A stretch of DNA of 15,901 nt from CAVCAD01 sp036653735 (GTDB lineage: Bacteria > Bacillota_I > Bacilli_A > RF39 > UBA660): NCBI GenBank assembly GCA_036653735.1, contig JAVVTI010000020.1, positions 1-15,901 on the forward strand, read 5' to 3'. Under the pieces are notes generated by a model. It did no database searches and was not told the DNA's origin. It saw only the letters and a program-made list of their open reading frames with translations. The position numbers and the translations under genes were made by a program. Of this stretch, positions 4,613-12,296 are shown piece after piece. Within the stretch, counting starts at the first letter, position 1. Every line of letters starts with the position of its first letter.

Positions 4613-6721
4613 ATGAAAAATTTAGTAATCGTTGAATCACCTAGTAAATGTAAAACTATTGAAAAATACTTAGGTTCATCATATAGTGTTACATCAAGTA
4701 AAGGTCATATACGTGATTTAGCAACTACTGGTAAATATGGTTTTGGAGTAGATATTGAAAATAACTTTAAACCTAACTATAAAGTAATTACAGGTAAGAG
4801 TGTACTTGTTAAGGATTTAAAGAAATTAGTAAAAGAAGCATCTCATGTATTCTTAGCAACAGATCCAGATAGAGAAGGAGAAGCTATAAGTTGGCATTTA
4901 AAAGATGCACTAGATATAGAAGATAATAAGTGTAGTAGAGTAGTATTTAATGAAATAACACAGAATGCTATTAAGAAAGCATTTTCTAATTTACAAGTAA
5001 TAGATGAAAACTTAGTACATTCTCAAGAATCTAGAAGAATAATAGATAGAATAATAGGTTTTAGACTTAGTAAATTAATGCAGAATAAAACTGAAGGTAA
5101 AAGTGCTGGAAGAGTACAAAGTGTTGCTCTTAAACTTATAGTAGATAGAGAAAGAGAGATAAATGCTTTTAATCCAAAAGAATACTGGACTATAGAAGCT
5201 TCTTTTAGTGAGTTTGATGCTTTACTTGTTAAGTATATGAATAAGAAGATAGAAATTAATAATGAAGAAGAAGCTAATCATATACTTTCATTATTATCAA
5301 ATGCTTTTAATATAGAAACTATTGATAGTAAAGAGAAAAAGAAATCTTCAAGATTACCTTTTACTACTAGTACTTTGACTCAAATGGCTAGTAATCGTTT
5401 AGGATTTAGTGCATCTAAAACAATGAAAATAGCACAAAAACTATATGAAGGTATAAATACTGATGAAGGGTTATTAGGACTTATTAGTTATATGAGAACT
5501 GATTCATATAGATTATCAGATGAATTTGTTAGTGCGACTAAAGAATTTATTTCACATTCATATGGTCCTCAGTATGTTGGATATGCTAAGAATCCTAAGA
5601 GTAAAAATAATATACAAGATGCACATGAAGCAATAAGACCTACTAATATTAATAAGACACCAGAAAGACTTAAAAAATATTTAACAGCGGATGAATATAA
5701 AATATATAATCTAATATATGTTAGATGTTTATCATCTCTTATGAGTGATGCTAAAGTACTTTCAACTAGTGTGATTTTAGATAATAATAATTATAAGTTT
5801 AGTGCAACAGGTCAAGTACTATTATTTGATGGTTATTTAAAAGTTTACTCTTTATATGAGCAACAAGAAGATAAGATTTTACCTAATTTTAGTGAGTATA
5901 GATCTAAAGTACTAGTATGTAAAAAAATTAATAAAGAACAACATTTTACAAGTGCTCCACCAAGATTTACAGAAGGATCACTTATTAAAGAACTTGAAAA
6001 ATTAGGTATAGGAAGACCTTCTACATATGCTAAAATAATTGATATATTAAAATTTAGAAAATATATTGAGATTGAGGCTAAGAAGTTTTTACCTACTGAA
6101 GTAGGTGTTAGTATAACTGATAAACTTCAAGAATTCTTTTCTTCAATTATTAATGTAGAGTATACTGCTAATATGGAAAATTCTTTAGATGAAGTAGCAC
6201 AAGGAAATAAAGTATGGTATGAACTATTAAAAGAATTCTATAAAGACTTTGAACCATTAGTTGATAAAGCATTTAATAATATGGAGAAAATAGAGGCTGA
6301 AAAAACAGGAGAGGTGTGTCCTAACTGTGGAAAAGATTTAGTTGTTAAGTTTGGTAAATTTGGTAAATTTGTAGCATGTTCTGGTTTTCCAGATTGTAAG
6401 TATATTAAAAAAGAAGAAAGACCTATTGTAGAAATATGTAATTGTCCTACATGTGATGGTAAAATAATAGAGAAAATAACTAGAAAGGGTAAAATATTTT
6501 ATGGTTGTTCTTCATATCCAAAATGCTCTAATGCATACTGGGATAAACCTACTGGAAATATTTGTAATCAATGTAAGGGTTTATTAGTATTAAAGAATGA
6601 TAAAGAGATGTGCCCAGTATGTGATAAAAAAGAAACTATTAAAGATAAAACTAAAACTAAGAGTAGAAAATATACTACTAAAAAAACTACTAAGAAAACT
6701 ACTAAAAAAACCACTAAATAA
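4613..6721 (+). CDS. topA: DNA topoisomerase I (type IA)
   Basis: TopA relaxes negatively supercoiled DNA by cutting one strand through a tyrosine link. It has 702 aa, close to Bacillus TopA. The Toprim domain opens KNLVIVESPSKCKTIEKYLG and includes ATDPDREGEAISWH, the acidic metal-binding motif. The catalytic tyrosine is Y293 in SYMRTDSYRLS. DAHEAIRPT and APPRFTEGSLIKELEKLGIGRPSTYA follow as expected. The C-terminus has three Cys-rich zinc-ribbon units: the first from C569 (CPNCGK to CSGFPDC), the second around CPTCDG to CSSYPKC, and a shorter third, CNQC to CPVC. A Lys/Thr tail of repeated KKTT closes the protein. The start is ATG 4613; an ATG at 4605 leads to an immediate stop. In Bacillus topA usually sits near dprA and trmFO, which are absent here. 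Confidence 0.97.
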   Translation: MKNLVIVESPSKCKTIEKYLGSSYSVTSSKGHIRDLATTGKYGFGVDIENNFKPNYKVITGKSVLVKDLKKLVKEASHVFLATDPDREGEAISWHLKDALDIEDNKCSRVVFNEITQNAIKKAFSNLQVIDENLVHSQESRRIIDRIIGFRLSKLMQNKTEGKSAGRVQSVALKLIVDREREINAFNPKEYWTIEASFSEFDALLVKYMNKKIEINNEEEANHILSLLSNAFNIETIDSKEKKKSSRLPFTTSTLTQMASNRLGFSASKTMKIAQKLYEGINTDEGLLGLISYMRTDSYRLSDEFVSATKEFISHSYGPQYVGYAKNPKSKNNIQDAHEAIRPTNINKTPERLKKYLTADEYKIYNLIYVRCLSSLMSDAKVLSTSVILDNNNYKFSATGQVLLFDGYLKVYSLYEQQEDKILPNFSEYRSKVLVCKKINKEQHFTSAPPRFTEGSLIKELEKLGIGRPSTYAKIIDILKFRKYIEIEAKKFLPTEVGVSITDKLQEFFSSIINVEYTANMENSLDEVAQGNKVWYELLKEFYKDFEPLVDKAFNNMEKIEAEKTGEVCPNCGKDLVVKFGKFGKFVACSGFPDCKYIKKEERPIVEICNCPTCDGKIIEKITRKGKIFYGCSSYPKCSNAYWDKPTGNICNQCKGLLVLKNDKEMCPVCDKKETIKDKTKTKSRKYTTKKTTKKTTKKTTK

Positions 6722-6740
6722 TTAGTGAATATTGTTTGGT

Positions 6741-6769
6741 TTGCTAATAAAAGGGTTTTATAGTATAAT
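6741..6769 (+). promoter_or_regulatory. Promoter of engB-argS
   Basis: TTGCTA (6741-6746) and consensus TATAAT (6764-6769) are 17 bases apart, in the 66-base gap after topA. The predicted transcript would start only about 12 bases before the engB start. No convincing terminator separates topA from this unit, so read-through is also possible. Confidence 0.6.
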
Positions 6770-6787
6770 ATTTAACAGGTGATTAAA

Positions 6788-7393
6788 GTGATTATTACTT
6801 CTGTAGAAGAGCCAGTAACGGCTGTTAGACTTAGTCAATATCCAATAGATGAGAAGAATGAGTTTTTGATTGTAGGAAAAAGTAATGTAGGTAAAAGTAG
6901 TTTTATTAATACTATTATTGATAGGAAAAATTTTGCTCATACTTCTTCTAAACCAGGAAGGACTCAAACTATTAATTTTTATAGAATTAATAAAAGTTTT
7001 TATATAGTTGATGTTCCAGGATATGGTTATGCTTCTGTTTCAAAAGCTAAACAAGAGAAGTTTGGTCTTATGATAGAAGAATATTTAAGAAAAAGACCTA
7101 ATTTAAAGCATGTATTTTTACTTATAGATTATAGACATAAACCTAGTGAGAATGATATTTTAATGTATAATTTTCTTAAATATTATAACTTACCAGTATC
7201 TATTATATGTACTAAATATGATAAAGTTAAAAAAAGTTTTAGAGCATCTCAAGATAAACTAATAGCAGGAGAGTTAGATATTGCTTTAGGTGATGAAATA
7301 ATTAATTTTTCGAGTGTTACTAAGTATAATAGGGATAGAATATATGAAATAATAAGTTCATATGTAGAAGAAATAGGAATTAAAAATGATTAA
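6788..7393 (+). CDS. engB: Ribosome-biogenesis GTPase EngB (YsxC/YihA)
   Basis: EngB is an essential GTPase that acts late in 50S subunit assembly. The 201-aa protein begins IITSVEEPVTAVRLSQYP, the usual short lead-in. It has the G1 loop GKSNVGKSS (residues 30-38), the G2 threonine region SSKPGRTQTINFY, G3 DVPGYGYA, G4 TKYD and the G5-like FSSVTKYN. I chose GTG at 6788 because AGGTGAT (6777-6783) is then a well-spaced ribosome site. An in-frame GTG at 6779 would lie inside that site. Its end overlaps argS by 8 bases, which suggests translational coupling. In many Bacilli engB sits beside lon or clpX, so the pairing with argS is a local arrangement. Confidence 0.95.
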   Translation: MIITSVEEPVTAVRLSQYPIDEKNEFLIVGKSNVGKSSFINTIIDRKNFAHTSSKPGRTQTINFYRINKSFYIVDVPGYGYASVSKAKQEKFGLMIEEYLRKRPNLKHVFLLIDYRHKPSENDILMYNFLKYYNLPVSIICTKYDKVKKSFRASQDKLIAGELDIALGDEIINFSSVTKYNRDRIYEIISSYVEEIGIKND

Positions 7394-9056
7394 TTATAAG
7401 AAATATATACAAGAAAAATTATTTAATATATTAAATGTAGAAAACATTTCTGTTGAAAATCCTCCTAAAGAAAATATGGGAGATTTTTCAGTACCATGTT
7501 TTAATTTAAGAAATGAAGAATTAAAAACTCCATTTGAAGTATCTTCATATATAAAAGATAATTTTGTAGATGATAAAGGTTACTTTAAAGAAATAACAGT
7601 TATGGGATGTTACATTAATTTCTTTTTAAACTATAATAGCTTTGATACTTTAGTGATTAATGAGATTATTAATAATTCTTCTTATGGATCTTTTAATCAA
7701 GGTAATAATGAGAAATTACTTTTGGAACATACTTCTATCAATCCTAATGCATCTCCTCATATAGGTAGAATTAGAAATTCATTAATAGGTGATTTTCTTG
7801 GTAATTTATTTTCTTTTGTAGGATATGTTGTAGAGAGACATTACTTTATAAATGATATTGGTAAACAGATATCTTATTTACTTTTAGCATATGAGAAATA
7901 TGGTAACTCTAAAACAACATTTAAAGATATGTTAGAGTTATATATTAAGATTAATGCTGAAAGTAAAGTTGATTCTAGTATAGAGGAGAAAGCTTTTTAT
8001 TATTTAAATGAACTTGAGCATGGTAATAAAGAGGTAAGAGAGAAGTTTAAACATTTAACTGATATATGTGTAGAGGGACAAACTAGTATATTAAATAGTA
8101 TTGATATTCATTTTGATATATTTACTCATGAATCTGATTTTGTATTTGATGATAGTACTAAGAATATATTAGATATGCTTAATAAGAAGAATGTACTAAA
8201 GGAAGATGATGAGGGAAGAAAGTATGCTGATTTAAGTGGTTATGATATTCCTACTAAAAGTCCGGTATTAGTACTTACTAGAAAAGATAATACTTCATTA
8301 TATCCTCTTAGAGATATAGCGTATACATTATATAAGTTAAAGAGAAATAGTAATAATAATTATATTGTATTAGGTGAAGATCAAGAAACTTATATGAAAC
8401 AAATAGCTGCAGTTATAGATATATTAGAGCTTAAAGCTCCAGTACTTATTTCTTATTCTTTTGTATTATTAAATGGGGATAAGATGGCTACTCGTGATGG
8501 TAAAATAGTACTTTTAGAAGACTTTCTAGAGATAGTTAAAACTAAACTAAAAGAAGAATTTAATACTAGAAATATATTAGTTAATGAAGAGAATTTAAGT
8601 ATACTTGCTAATGCTTGTATTAAATATACTATGTATAATGTATCTATAAATAAATGTGTTAATTTTAACTATAAAGATGCTATTTCTTTTACAGGAGAAA
8701 GTGGTATATACATACTTTATAGTATAGTTAGAATAAATTCTATATTAAAAAGTAATAAATATGATGAAGGTGTTTCTCTTAAATATATAAATAATATAGA
8801 ACATAAAATAATAAAAGAATTATATATGTTTCCTTATATAATTGATAGTTTATTAACTACTCATGAAGCATCTAGTCTTACTTCATACTTATATAAGCTT
8901 GCTACTTTATTTTCTTCATATTATGAGAATGTACCTATATCAAGTGAAACTGATGAAGTACTTAAAGCATCTAGAATATGTTTACTTATAAGTATTAAGA
9001 AGGTTTTAACAAGTGCTTTAGCTGTTTTAGGTATTAAAACTGTAGATAAAATGTAA
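7386..9056 (+). CDS. argS: Arginyl-tRNA synthetase
   Basis: This class I synthetase charges tRNA-Arg. At 556 aa it is a full-length bacterial-type enzyme. An N-terminal additional domain (about 1-100, with NPPKENMGDFSVPCF) precedes the catalytic domain. The HIGH motif is HIGR (residues 125-128, in SINPNASPHIGRIRNSLIGD). The KMSKS position reads KMATRDGK (366-373), the relaxed form common in ArgRS. The C-terminal helical anticodon-binding (DALR) domain closes the protein. The ATG at 7386 lies inside the last codons of engB, with AGGA (7375-7378) as ribosome site. No terminator with a T run follows; a weak 6-bp hairpin lies at 9072-9087. The spacer to 9248 is AT-rich and shows no gene. Confidence 0.97.
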   Translation: MINYKKYIQEKLFNILNVENISVENPPKENMGDFSVPCFNLRNEELKTPFEVSSYIKDNFVDDKGYFKEITVMGCYINFFLNYNSFDTLVINEIINNSSYGSFNQGNNEKLLLEHTSINPNASPHIGRIRNSLIGDFLGNLFSFVGYVVERHYFINDIGKQISYLLLAYEKYGNSKTTFKDMLELYIKINAESKVDSSIEEKAFYYLNELEHGNKEVREKFKHLTDICVEGQTSILNSIDIHFDIFTHESDFVFDDSTKNILDMLNKKNVLKEDDEGRKYADLSGYDIPTKSPVLVLTRKDNTSLYPLRDIAYTLYKLKRNSNNNYIVLGEDQETYMKQIAAVIDILELKAPVLISYSFVLLNGDKMATRDGKIVLLEDFLEIVKTKLKEEFNTRNILVNEENLSILANACIKYTMYNVSINKCVNFNYKDAISFTGESGIYILYSIVRINSILKSNKYDEGVSLKYINNIEHKIIKELYMFPYIIDSLLTTHEASSLTSYLYKLATLFSSYYENVPISSETDEVLKASRICLLISIKKVLTSALAVLGIKTVDKM

Positions 9057-9198
9057 CTATATTATTTTCTTAGTATATATTTATACTTACTTAGTTATTT
9101 ATATTAATGGTTTAAATATAGTAAAATATGGGTATGATATACATAGGCTAATTATATTATTTATTTTACATATAAATATATATAATACATTAAAAGTC

Positions 9199-9227
9199 TT
9201 TTAAAAACTATATTTAAGAGTTATAAT
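9199..9227 (+). promoter_or_regulatory. Weak candidate promoter of the deacetylase gene
   Basis: A consensus TATAAT (9222-9227) lies 21 bases before the start codon. The -35 position (TTTTAA at 9199-9204, 17-base spacer) is poor. In such AT-rich spacer, TATAAT can occur by chance, so the call rests mostly on position. Confidence 0.35.
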
Positions 9228-9248
9228 TAATAAAGAAGGTAAGTAAAA

Positions 9249-10502
9249 ATGATTAGGATGTATAAAAAGAATTTAATAAAATTTACTTTTGCAGTGTTGT
9301 GTCTTTTTTCATTGCTATTAATTACTAATATATTTGCTAATAAAAATAAGAATGTTTTAGCACAAAATATTACTACTATTAAGAAAATGCATATTAAAGA
9401 AAGTAAAGATAACTATGTAATAGATGTTTCATATCCTAGATATGGTAATAGAAAAATAGATAAAATAGTAACAGACTATATATATGACTATGTCTTTACA
9501 TTTAAGAATAAATGTAAAGACAGTAAGAAAATTAATAATTTAACTATAGATTATAAATTATATAATAAGAGTAACTATAGTAATATATTTTTTAATATAA
9601 AAAATTCATTTAATAAAGAAAGTTATAAAAATATATTACTTAATACTAAAACAAATAAAGAATCACATATAAGTGAGCTTTATAATGAAGAAGAACTTGC
9701 TAAACAGATAAAAGAATTAATAGATAAAAAATATAGTGAGAATGTTGCAACTACTATTGATTTAAAGCAATTAAATAATTATACGTATTATATAGATGAT
9801 ACTTGTTTAAAGGTTATATTTAATGAAACTAAAGCTATAAAAGAGACATATAGACCAGAGATTATTATTAAAAGAGATAATTATATAGAAGAGAAGATAG
9901 TATATAATAAATATGTTGCTTTTACATTTGATGATGGACCTTCTGAGAATACTATAAACATAGTTAATGCTCTTAATGAGTATGGATTTAATGCATCTTT
10001 CTTTATGCTAGGTAATAGGATGAAGTATAATAAAGATATAGTTAAAAGGGTAGTTGATAGTGGTAATGATATTGGGTCTCATTCTTATTCTCATAAAGAT
10101 TTTACTAAGCTTAATAAAGTAGGAATAGATACTGAGTATAATTCTACAGAGGTTATATTTAATGAGATAACAAGTAAAAATATTGAGTATTTTAGACCTC
10201 CATATGGTTCATATAATAATTTAGTAAAAAGTAGTGTACCTAATCCTATTATATTATGGAGTGTTGATACAAAGGATTGGTTATCAAGAAATGCTGCCCA
10301 AGTTAGTGAGCATATTATTAATCATGTGTATGATGGAAGTATAGTACTTCTTCATGATGTTTATCCATCTAGTGTTGAAGCACTTAAGATGGTACTTCCA
10401 GAACTTAAAGAAATGGGATATAAAGTAGTAAGTGTTTCACAGTTAGCACAAATAAAGAATAAAGTATTAAGTCAAGGAGATGTTGTAAGAGATATAAAAT
10501 AG
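9249..10502 (+). CDS. Membrane-anchored polysaccharide deacetylase, PdaC-like
   Basis: This is a predicted cell-surface enzyme removing acetyl groups from peptidoglycan or a similar glycan. Residues about 12-30 form one hydrophobic segment (FTFAVLCLFSLLLITNIFA), a signal anchor or uncleaved signal. Residues about 40-205 resemble the DUF4163/DUF3298 region found before the catalytic domain in Bacillus PdaC; this is by eye. The NodB domain runs from about 220: AFTFDDGPS with the Asp pair D228-D229, the metal-binding GSHSYSH (H278, H282), FRPPYGSYN, WSVDTKDW and the LLHD motif. All key catalytic residues are present, so it should be active. The start is ATG 9249 with a GAAGG site 9 bases upstream; an in-frame ATG at 9258 is an alternative. 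Deacetylation commonly protects against lysozyme. The substrate is not shown by the sequence. Confidence 0.9.
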   Translation: MIRMYKKNLIKFTFAVLCLFSLLLITNIFANKNKNVLAQNITTIKKMHIKESKDNYVIDVSYPRYGNRKIDKIVTDYIYDYVFTFKNKCKDSKKINNLTIDYKLYNKSNYSNIFFNIKNSFNKESYKNILLNTKTNKESHISELYNEEELAKQIKELIDKKYSENVATTIDLKQLNNYTYYIDDTCLKVIFNETKAIKETYRPEIIIKRDNYIEEKIVYNKYVAFTFDDGPSENTINIVNALNEYGFNASFFMLGNRMKYNKDIVKRVVDSGNDIGSHSYSHKDFTKLNKVGIDTEYNSTEVIFNEITSKNIEYFRPPYGSYNNLVKSSVPNPIILWSVDTKDWLSRNAAQVSEHIINHVYDGSIVLLHDVYPSSVEALKMVLPELKEMGYKVVSVSQLAQIKNKVLSQGDVVRDIK

Positions 10503-10531
10503 TTGATATTATGTATAGTTTATAGTATATT
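10503..10531 (+). promoter_or_regulatory. Promoter of the SipW-substrate-like gene
   Basis: TTGATA (10503-10508) and TATATT (10526-10531) are 17 bases apart. The -35 starts immediately after the stop codon of the deacetylase gene. No terminator lies between the two genes, so they may also be co-transcribed. Confidence 0.55.
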
Positions 10532-10558
10532 AGGTAAGTAGGGAGAAGCAATAAATAT

Positions 10559-11080
10559 ATGAAGAAAATGCAAGTGTTTTTAATTATTGGTATTACTATT
10601 ACTTTGACATTAAGTATAGTTGGTGCATCTTATGCATATTTTAAATCTACTGTTATTGGTAATGAGAATGCATCAAGTATTAATATTAGTGCGGGTTCAC
10701 TTAAATTAACATATACGGATTCTGCCTATATAAATGTAGAAAAAGCATTACCTCCTTGGACTGCTACTAAAACTATCTATGTTCAAAATACTGGAACAGG
10801 GGCTGTTAGTTATAATATTTTATGGGAAAATATTACTAATACATTTATTAATAAAGAGTTTCTAACATATAGTATAACATCTAATAACGGGGGTGGAACT
10901 CTTAGTAAAACAGCACTACCTAATACTGGTAATAATATAATTATTCTATCAAATATTAATATAATTCCTGGTGTAACACACACTTATAATATTACTTTTA
11001 ACTATGAAAATTCATCTACTGATCAGTCAAGTGATATGGAAAAAGTATTTTCAGGTAAGTTTAAAATAGTAGAAAGTTAA
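10559..11080 (+). CDS. Small secreted surface protein, SipW-substrate/TasA-like
   Basis: 173 aa. A short basic start (MKKMQ) precedes a hydrophobic stretch (VFLIIGITITLTLSIVGASYAYF). The ASYAYF junction followed by a Ser/Asn/Gly-rich segment and SAGSLKLTYTD resembles the signal of proteins cleaved by the SipW-type signal peptidase, such as TasA. The mature part is cysteine-free and rich in Thr, Asn, Ser and Ile in alternating pattern (KTIYVQNTGTGAVSYNILW, GVTHTYNITFNYEN). This suggests a single beta-sandwich. There is no LPXTG or C-terminal anchor. The ATG is at 10559; GGGAG at 10541-10545 is rather far upstream (13 bases), so initiation may be weak. It lies next to the deacetylase. A role as fibre subunit or envelope protein is inference; no sipW is in the window. 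Confidence 0.82.
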   Translation: MKKMQVFLIIGITITLTLSIVGASYAYFKSTVIGNENASSINISAGSLKLTYTDSAYINVEKALPPWTATKTIYVQNTGTGAVSYNILWENITNTFINKEFLTYSITSNNGGGTLSKTALPNTGNNIIILSNINIIPGVTHTYNITFNYENSSTDQSSDMEKVFSGKFKIVES

Positions 11081-11099
11081 AAAATATGAATATATCTAT

Positions 11100-11127
11100 T
11101 TGATATTTAATAATTATGTGCTATAAT
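11100..11127 (+). promoter_or_regulatory. tRNA-Lys promoter
   Basis: TTGATA (11100-11105) and consensus TATAAT (11122-11127) are 16 bases apart, with TG-C directly before the -10 (extended form). The predicted start is within about 10 bases of the mature tRNA 5' end, so the precursor has almost no leader. Confidence 0.75.
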
Positions 11128-11141
11128 ATTTATATTCTTTT

Positions 11142-11217
11142 GGTTCCTTAGCTCAGTTGGTAGAGCAACAGACTCTTAATCTGTGGGTCCAGGGTTCAAA
11201 CCCCTGAGGAATCACCA
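11142..11217 (+). tRNA. tRNA-Lys (anticodon CUU)
   Basis: A full 76-base cloverleaf with encoded CCA. The acceptor stem GGTTCCT pairs with AGGAATC (one G-U at 2-71). The D stem is GCTC/GAGC. The anticodon stem ACAGA/TCTGT encloses the 7-base loop CTCTTAA, placing CTT at 34-36. The T stem CAGGG/CCCTG encloses TTCAAAC. Anticodon CUU reads AAG only, so a second tRNA-Lys (UUU) must exist elsewhere for the much commoner AAA codons. It is a single-gene unit with its own promoter and terminator. Confidence 0.96.
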
Positions 11218-11231
11218 ATTTGATAATAAAG

Positions 11232-11255
11232 TCCTTATTTAATAAGGATTTTTTT
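11232..11255 (+). terminator. Terminator of tRNA-Lys
   Basis: TCCTTAT (11232-11238) and ATAAGGA (11242-11248) form a 7-bp stem with a 3-base loop, followed by seven T (11249-11255). It lies 14 bases after the CCA end. Confidence 0.88.
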
Positions 11256-11298
11256 ATATTATTTTACATACTAATAAGTAGTAAATAATTGATTTTCC

Positions 11299-11327
11299 TT
11301 GAATATTTATATATTATTTGATAAAAT
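11299..11327 (+). promoter_or_regulatory. Promoter of the ireB-ruvX-mltG-trmR operon
   Basis: TTGAAT (11299-11304) and TAAAAT (11322-11327) are 17 bases apart, with TG-A before the -10 (extended form). All genes from 11349 to the window end are nearly contiguous or overlapping, and I see no terminator among them. This is probably the main promoter of the whole operon. Confidence 0.65.
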
Positions 11328-11348
11328 ATAAAAGGAAGGTGATTAAAT

Positions 11349-11588
11349 ATGACTGATACTATATTAGTTGATAGTGAAACTATTCAAGATAAGAATACTA
11401 GAGATTCATTAAAAAGTATTTCTCAAGACTTAATAGAAAGGGGTTATGACCCTATAAAGCAAATAACTTGTTATTTAATAAGTGGAGATCCTGGATATAT
11501 ATCAAGTTATAAAGAATGTAGAAATAGAATTTGTAAATTTGATAGAAATTCTATTATAGAGCTTATGCTTAAAAGTTATATTAAATAA
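11349..11588 (+). CDS. ireB: IreB family regulatory phosphoprotein (YrzL, DUF965)
   Basis: IreB is a small cytoplasmic protein that in Enterococcus is phosphorylated on N-terminal threonines by the PASTA kinase IreK and dampens intrinsic cephalosporin resistance. The 79-aa protein has the family core: QDLIERGYDPIKQITCYLISGDPGYISSYKECRNRICK and the closing IIELMLKSYIK. Threonines at positions 2 and 4 lie in the tail where phosphorylation occurs in the relative; whether they are used here is unknown. The ribosome site AAGGTGAT precedes ATG 11349. It heads the operon, with ruvX 2 bases downstream, as in Bacillus yrzL-yrrK. In Bacillus alaS precedes this gene, but here a tRNA gene does. The kinase is not in the window. 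Confidence 0.93.
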   Translation: MTDTILVDSETIQDKNTRDSLKSISQDLIERGYDPIKQITCYLISGDPGYISSYKECRNRICKFDRNSIIELMLKSYIK

Positions 11589-11590
11589 TT

Positions 11591-12013
11591 ATGAGATACT
11601 TAGGAATAGATTATGGTAGTGTTAGAACTGGTATTTCTTGTAGTGATCCTACTGGTATTATTTCATCTCCATTAATAGTTATTTCATCTATAAATGAAGA
11701 AAAATTATTAAATGAAATAAGTAATATTATAAATGATAAGAATATAGAAGCTTTAGTTCTTGGTATGCCTATTAATATGAATGCTTCTAGTGGTAAGAGA
11801 ATGGAACTAACTGATGCGTTTAAATTAAAGCTTGAAGAGAGATTCTCTCTTCCTGTTTATTATCAAGATGAAAGACTCTCTACTGTGGAAGCACAGGATA
11901 TATTAATAAGGAATAATACAAGAAGAAGTAGTAGAAAGAAAGTTATTGATAAAATGGCAGCTACTATTATTTTGCAGACTTTTTTAGATAGGAGTAAAAT
12001 AGATGGAAAATAA
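11591..12013 (+). CDS. ruvX: RuvX/YqgF family putative Holliday-junction resolvase
   Basis: This RNase H-fold nuclease family is linked to Holliday-junction resolution and to 16S rRNA 5'-end processing. The 140-aa protein shows all the motifs: LGIDYGSVRTGISCSDPTG with the first catalytic Asp (D7), LVLGMPINMNASSG, YQDERLSTVEA with the acidic pair, and VIDKMAATIILQTFLD with the last Asp. The length is typical. The ATG at 11591 follows the ireB stop by 2 bases, but no Shine-Dalgarno sequence is visible in the preceding 25 bases. Translation probably depends on coupling to ireB. Its end overlaps the next gene by 11 bases. The biological substrate in this organism cannot be read from the sequence. 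Confidence 0.94.
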   Translation: MRYLGIDYGSVRTGISCSDPTGIISSPLIVISSINEEKLLNEISNIINDKNIEALVLGMPINMNASSGKRMELTDAFKLKLEERFSLPVYYQDERLSTVEAQDILIRNNTRRSSRKKVIDKMAATIILQTFLDRSKIDGK

Positions 12014-12296
12014 AAATATAATTAAGTTTAGAAATGATAAGGGAAAAGAATTAGCGTGTAGAATTCTTTTTACTGTGGAAGATGAAAAAAGTAAAAAGAA
12101 TTATATTATATATACTAGTGATGAAAAAGAAAAAGATGGTAAGATTAAAACTTATGCATCTAGATATAAAGAGAATGAGGATGGGGATATATATGATTTA
12201 ATTCCTATAAAGACAGATAAAGAGTGGGATTTTATATCTAAGATATTAAATTCTTTACAAAAAGAAGAGGAAAAGAATGATAAAAAGGAAGTTTAA
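12003..12296 (+). CDS. DUF1292 family protein (YrzB-like)
   Basis: A small acidic cytoplasmic protein of 97 aa. The pattern IIKFRNDKGKELACRILFTVE, then YIIYTSDEK, ASRYKENEDGD and DEWDF-like KEWDFISKIL fits the DUF1292 family, represented by Bacillus YrzB. The function of that family is not known to me. Position supports the call: YrzB sits between yrrK (ruvX) and yrrL (mltG) in Bacillus, exactly as here. The ATG at 12003 lies inside the end of ruvX, with AGGAG (11990-11994) 8 bases upstream. Its last 20 bases overlap mltG. The C-terminus is a Lys/Glu tail. The membership call is by motif and synteny together. Confidence 0.85.
   Translation: MENKNIIKFRNDKGKELACRILFTVEDEKSKKNYIIYTSDEKEKDGKIKTYASRYKENEDGDIYDLIPIKTDKEWDFISKILNSLQKEEEKNDKKEV

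Noticed and set aside
6779..6787. GTG at 6779 as the engB start
   Set aside because: It is part of the AGGTGAT ribosome site used for the GTG at 6788, and nothing resembling a ribosome site lies before it.
6758..6967. Minus-strand open frame opposite the start of engB
   Set aside because: It lies opposite the conserved engB G1 region, has no ribosome site, and shows no recognisable protein pattern.
9057..9248. Possible small gene or structured RNA in the spacer after argS
   Set aside because: The spacer is almost pure A/T with stops in all frames. The only structure is a 6-bp hairpin (9072-9087) without a T run.
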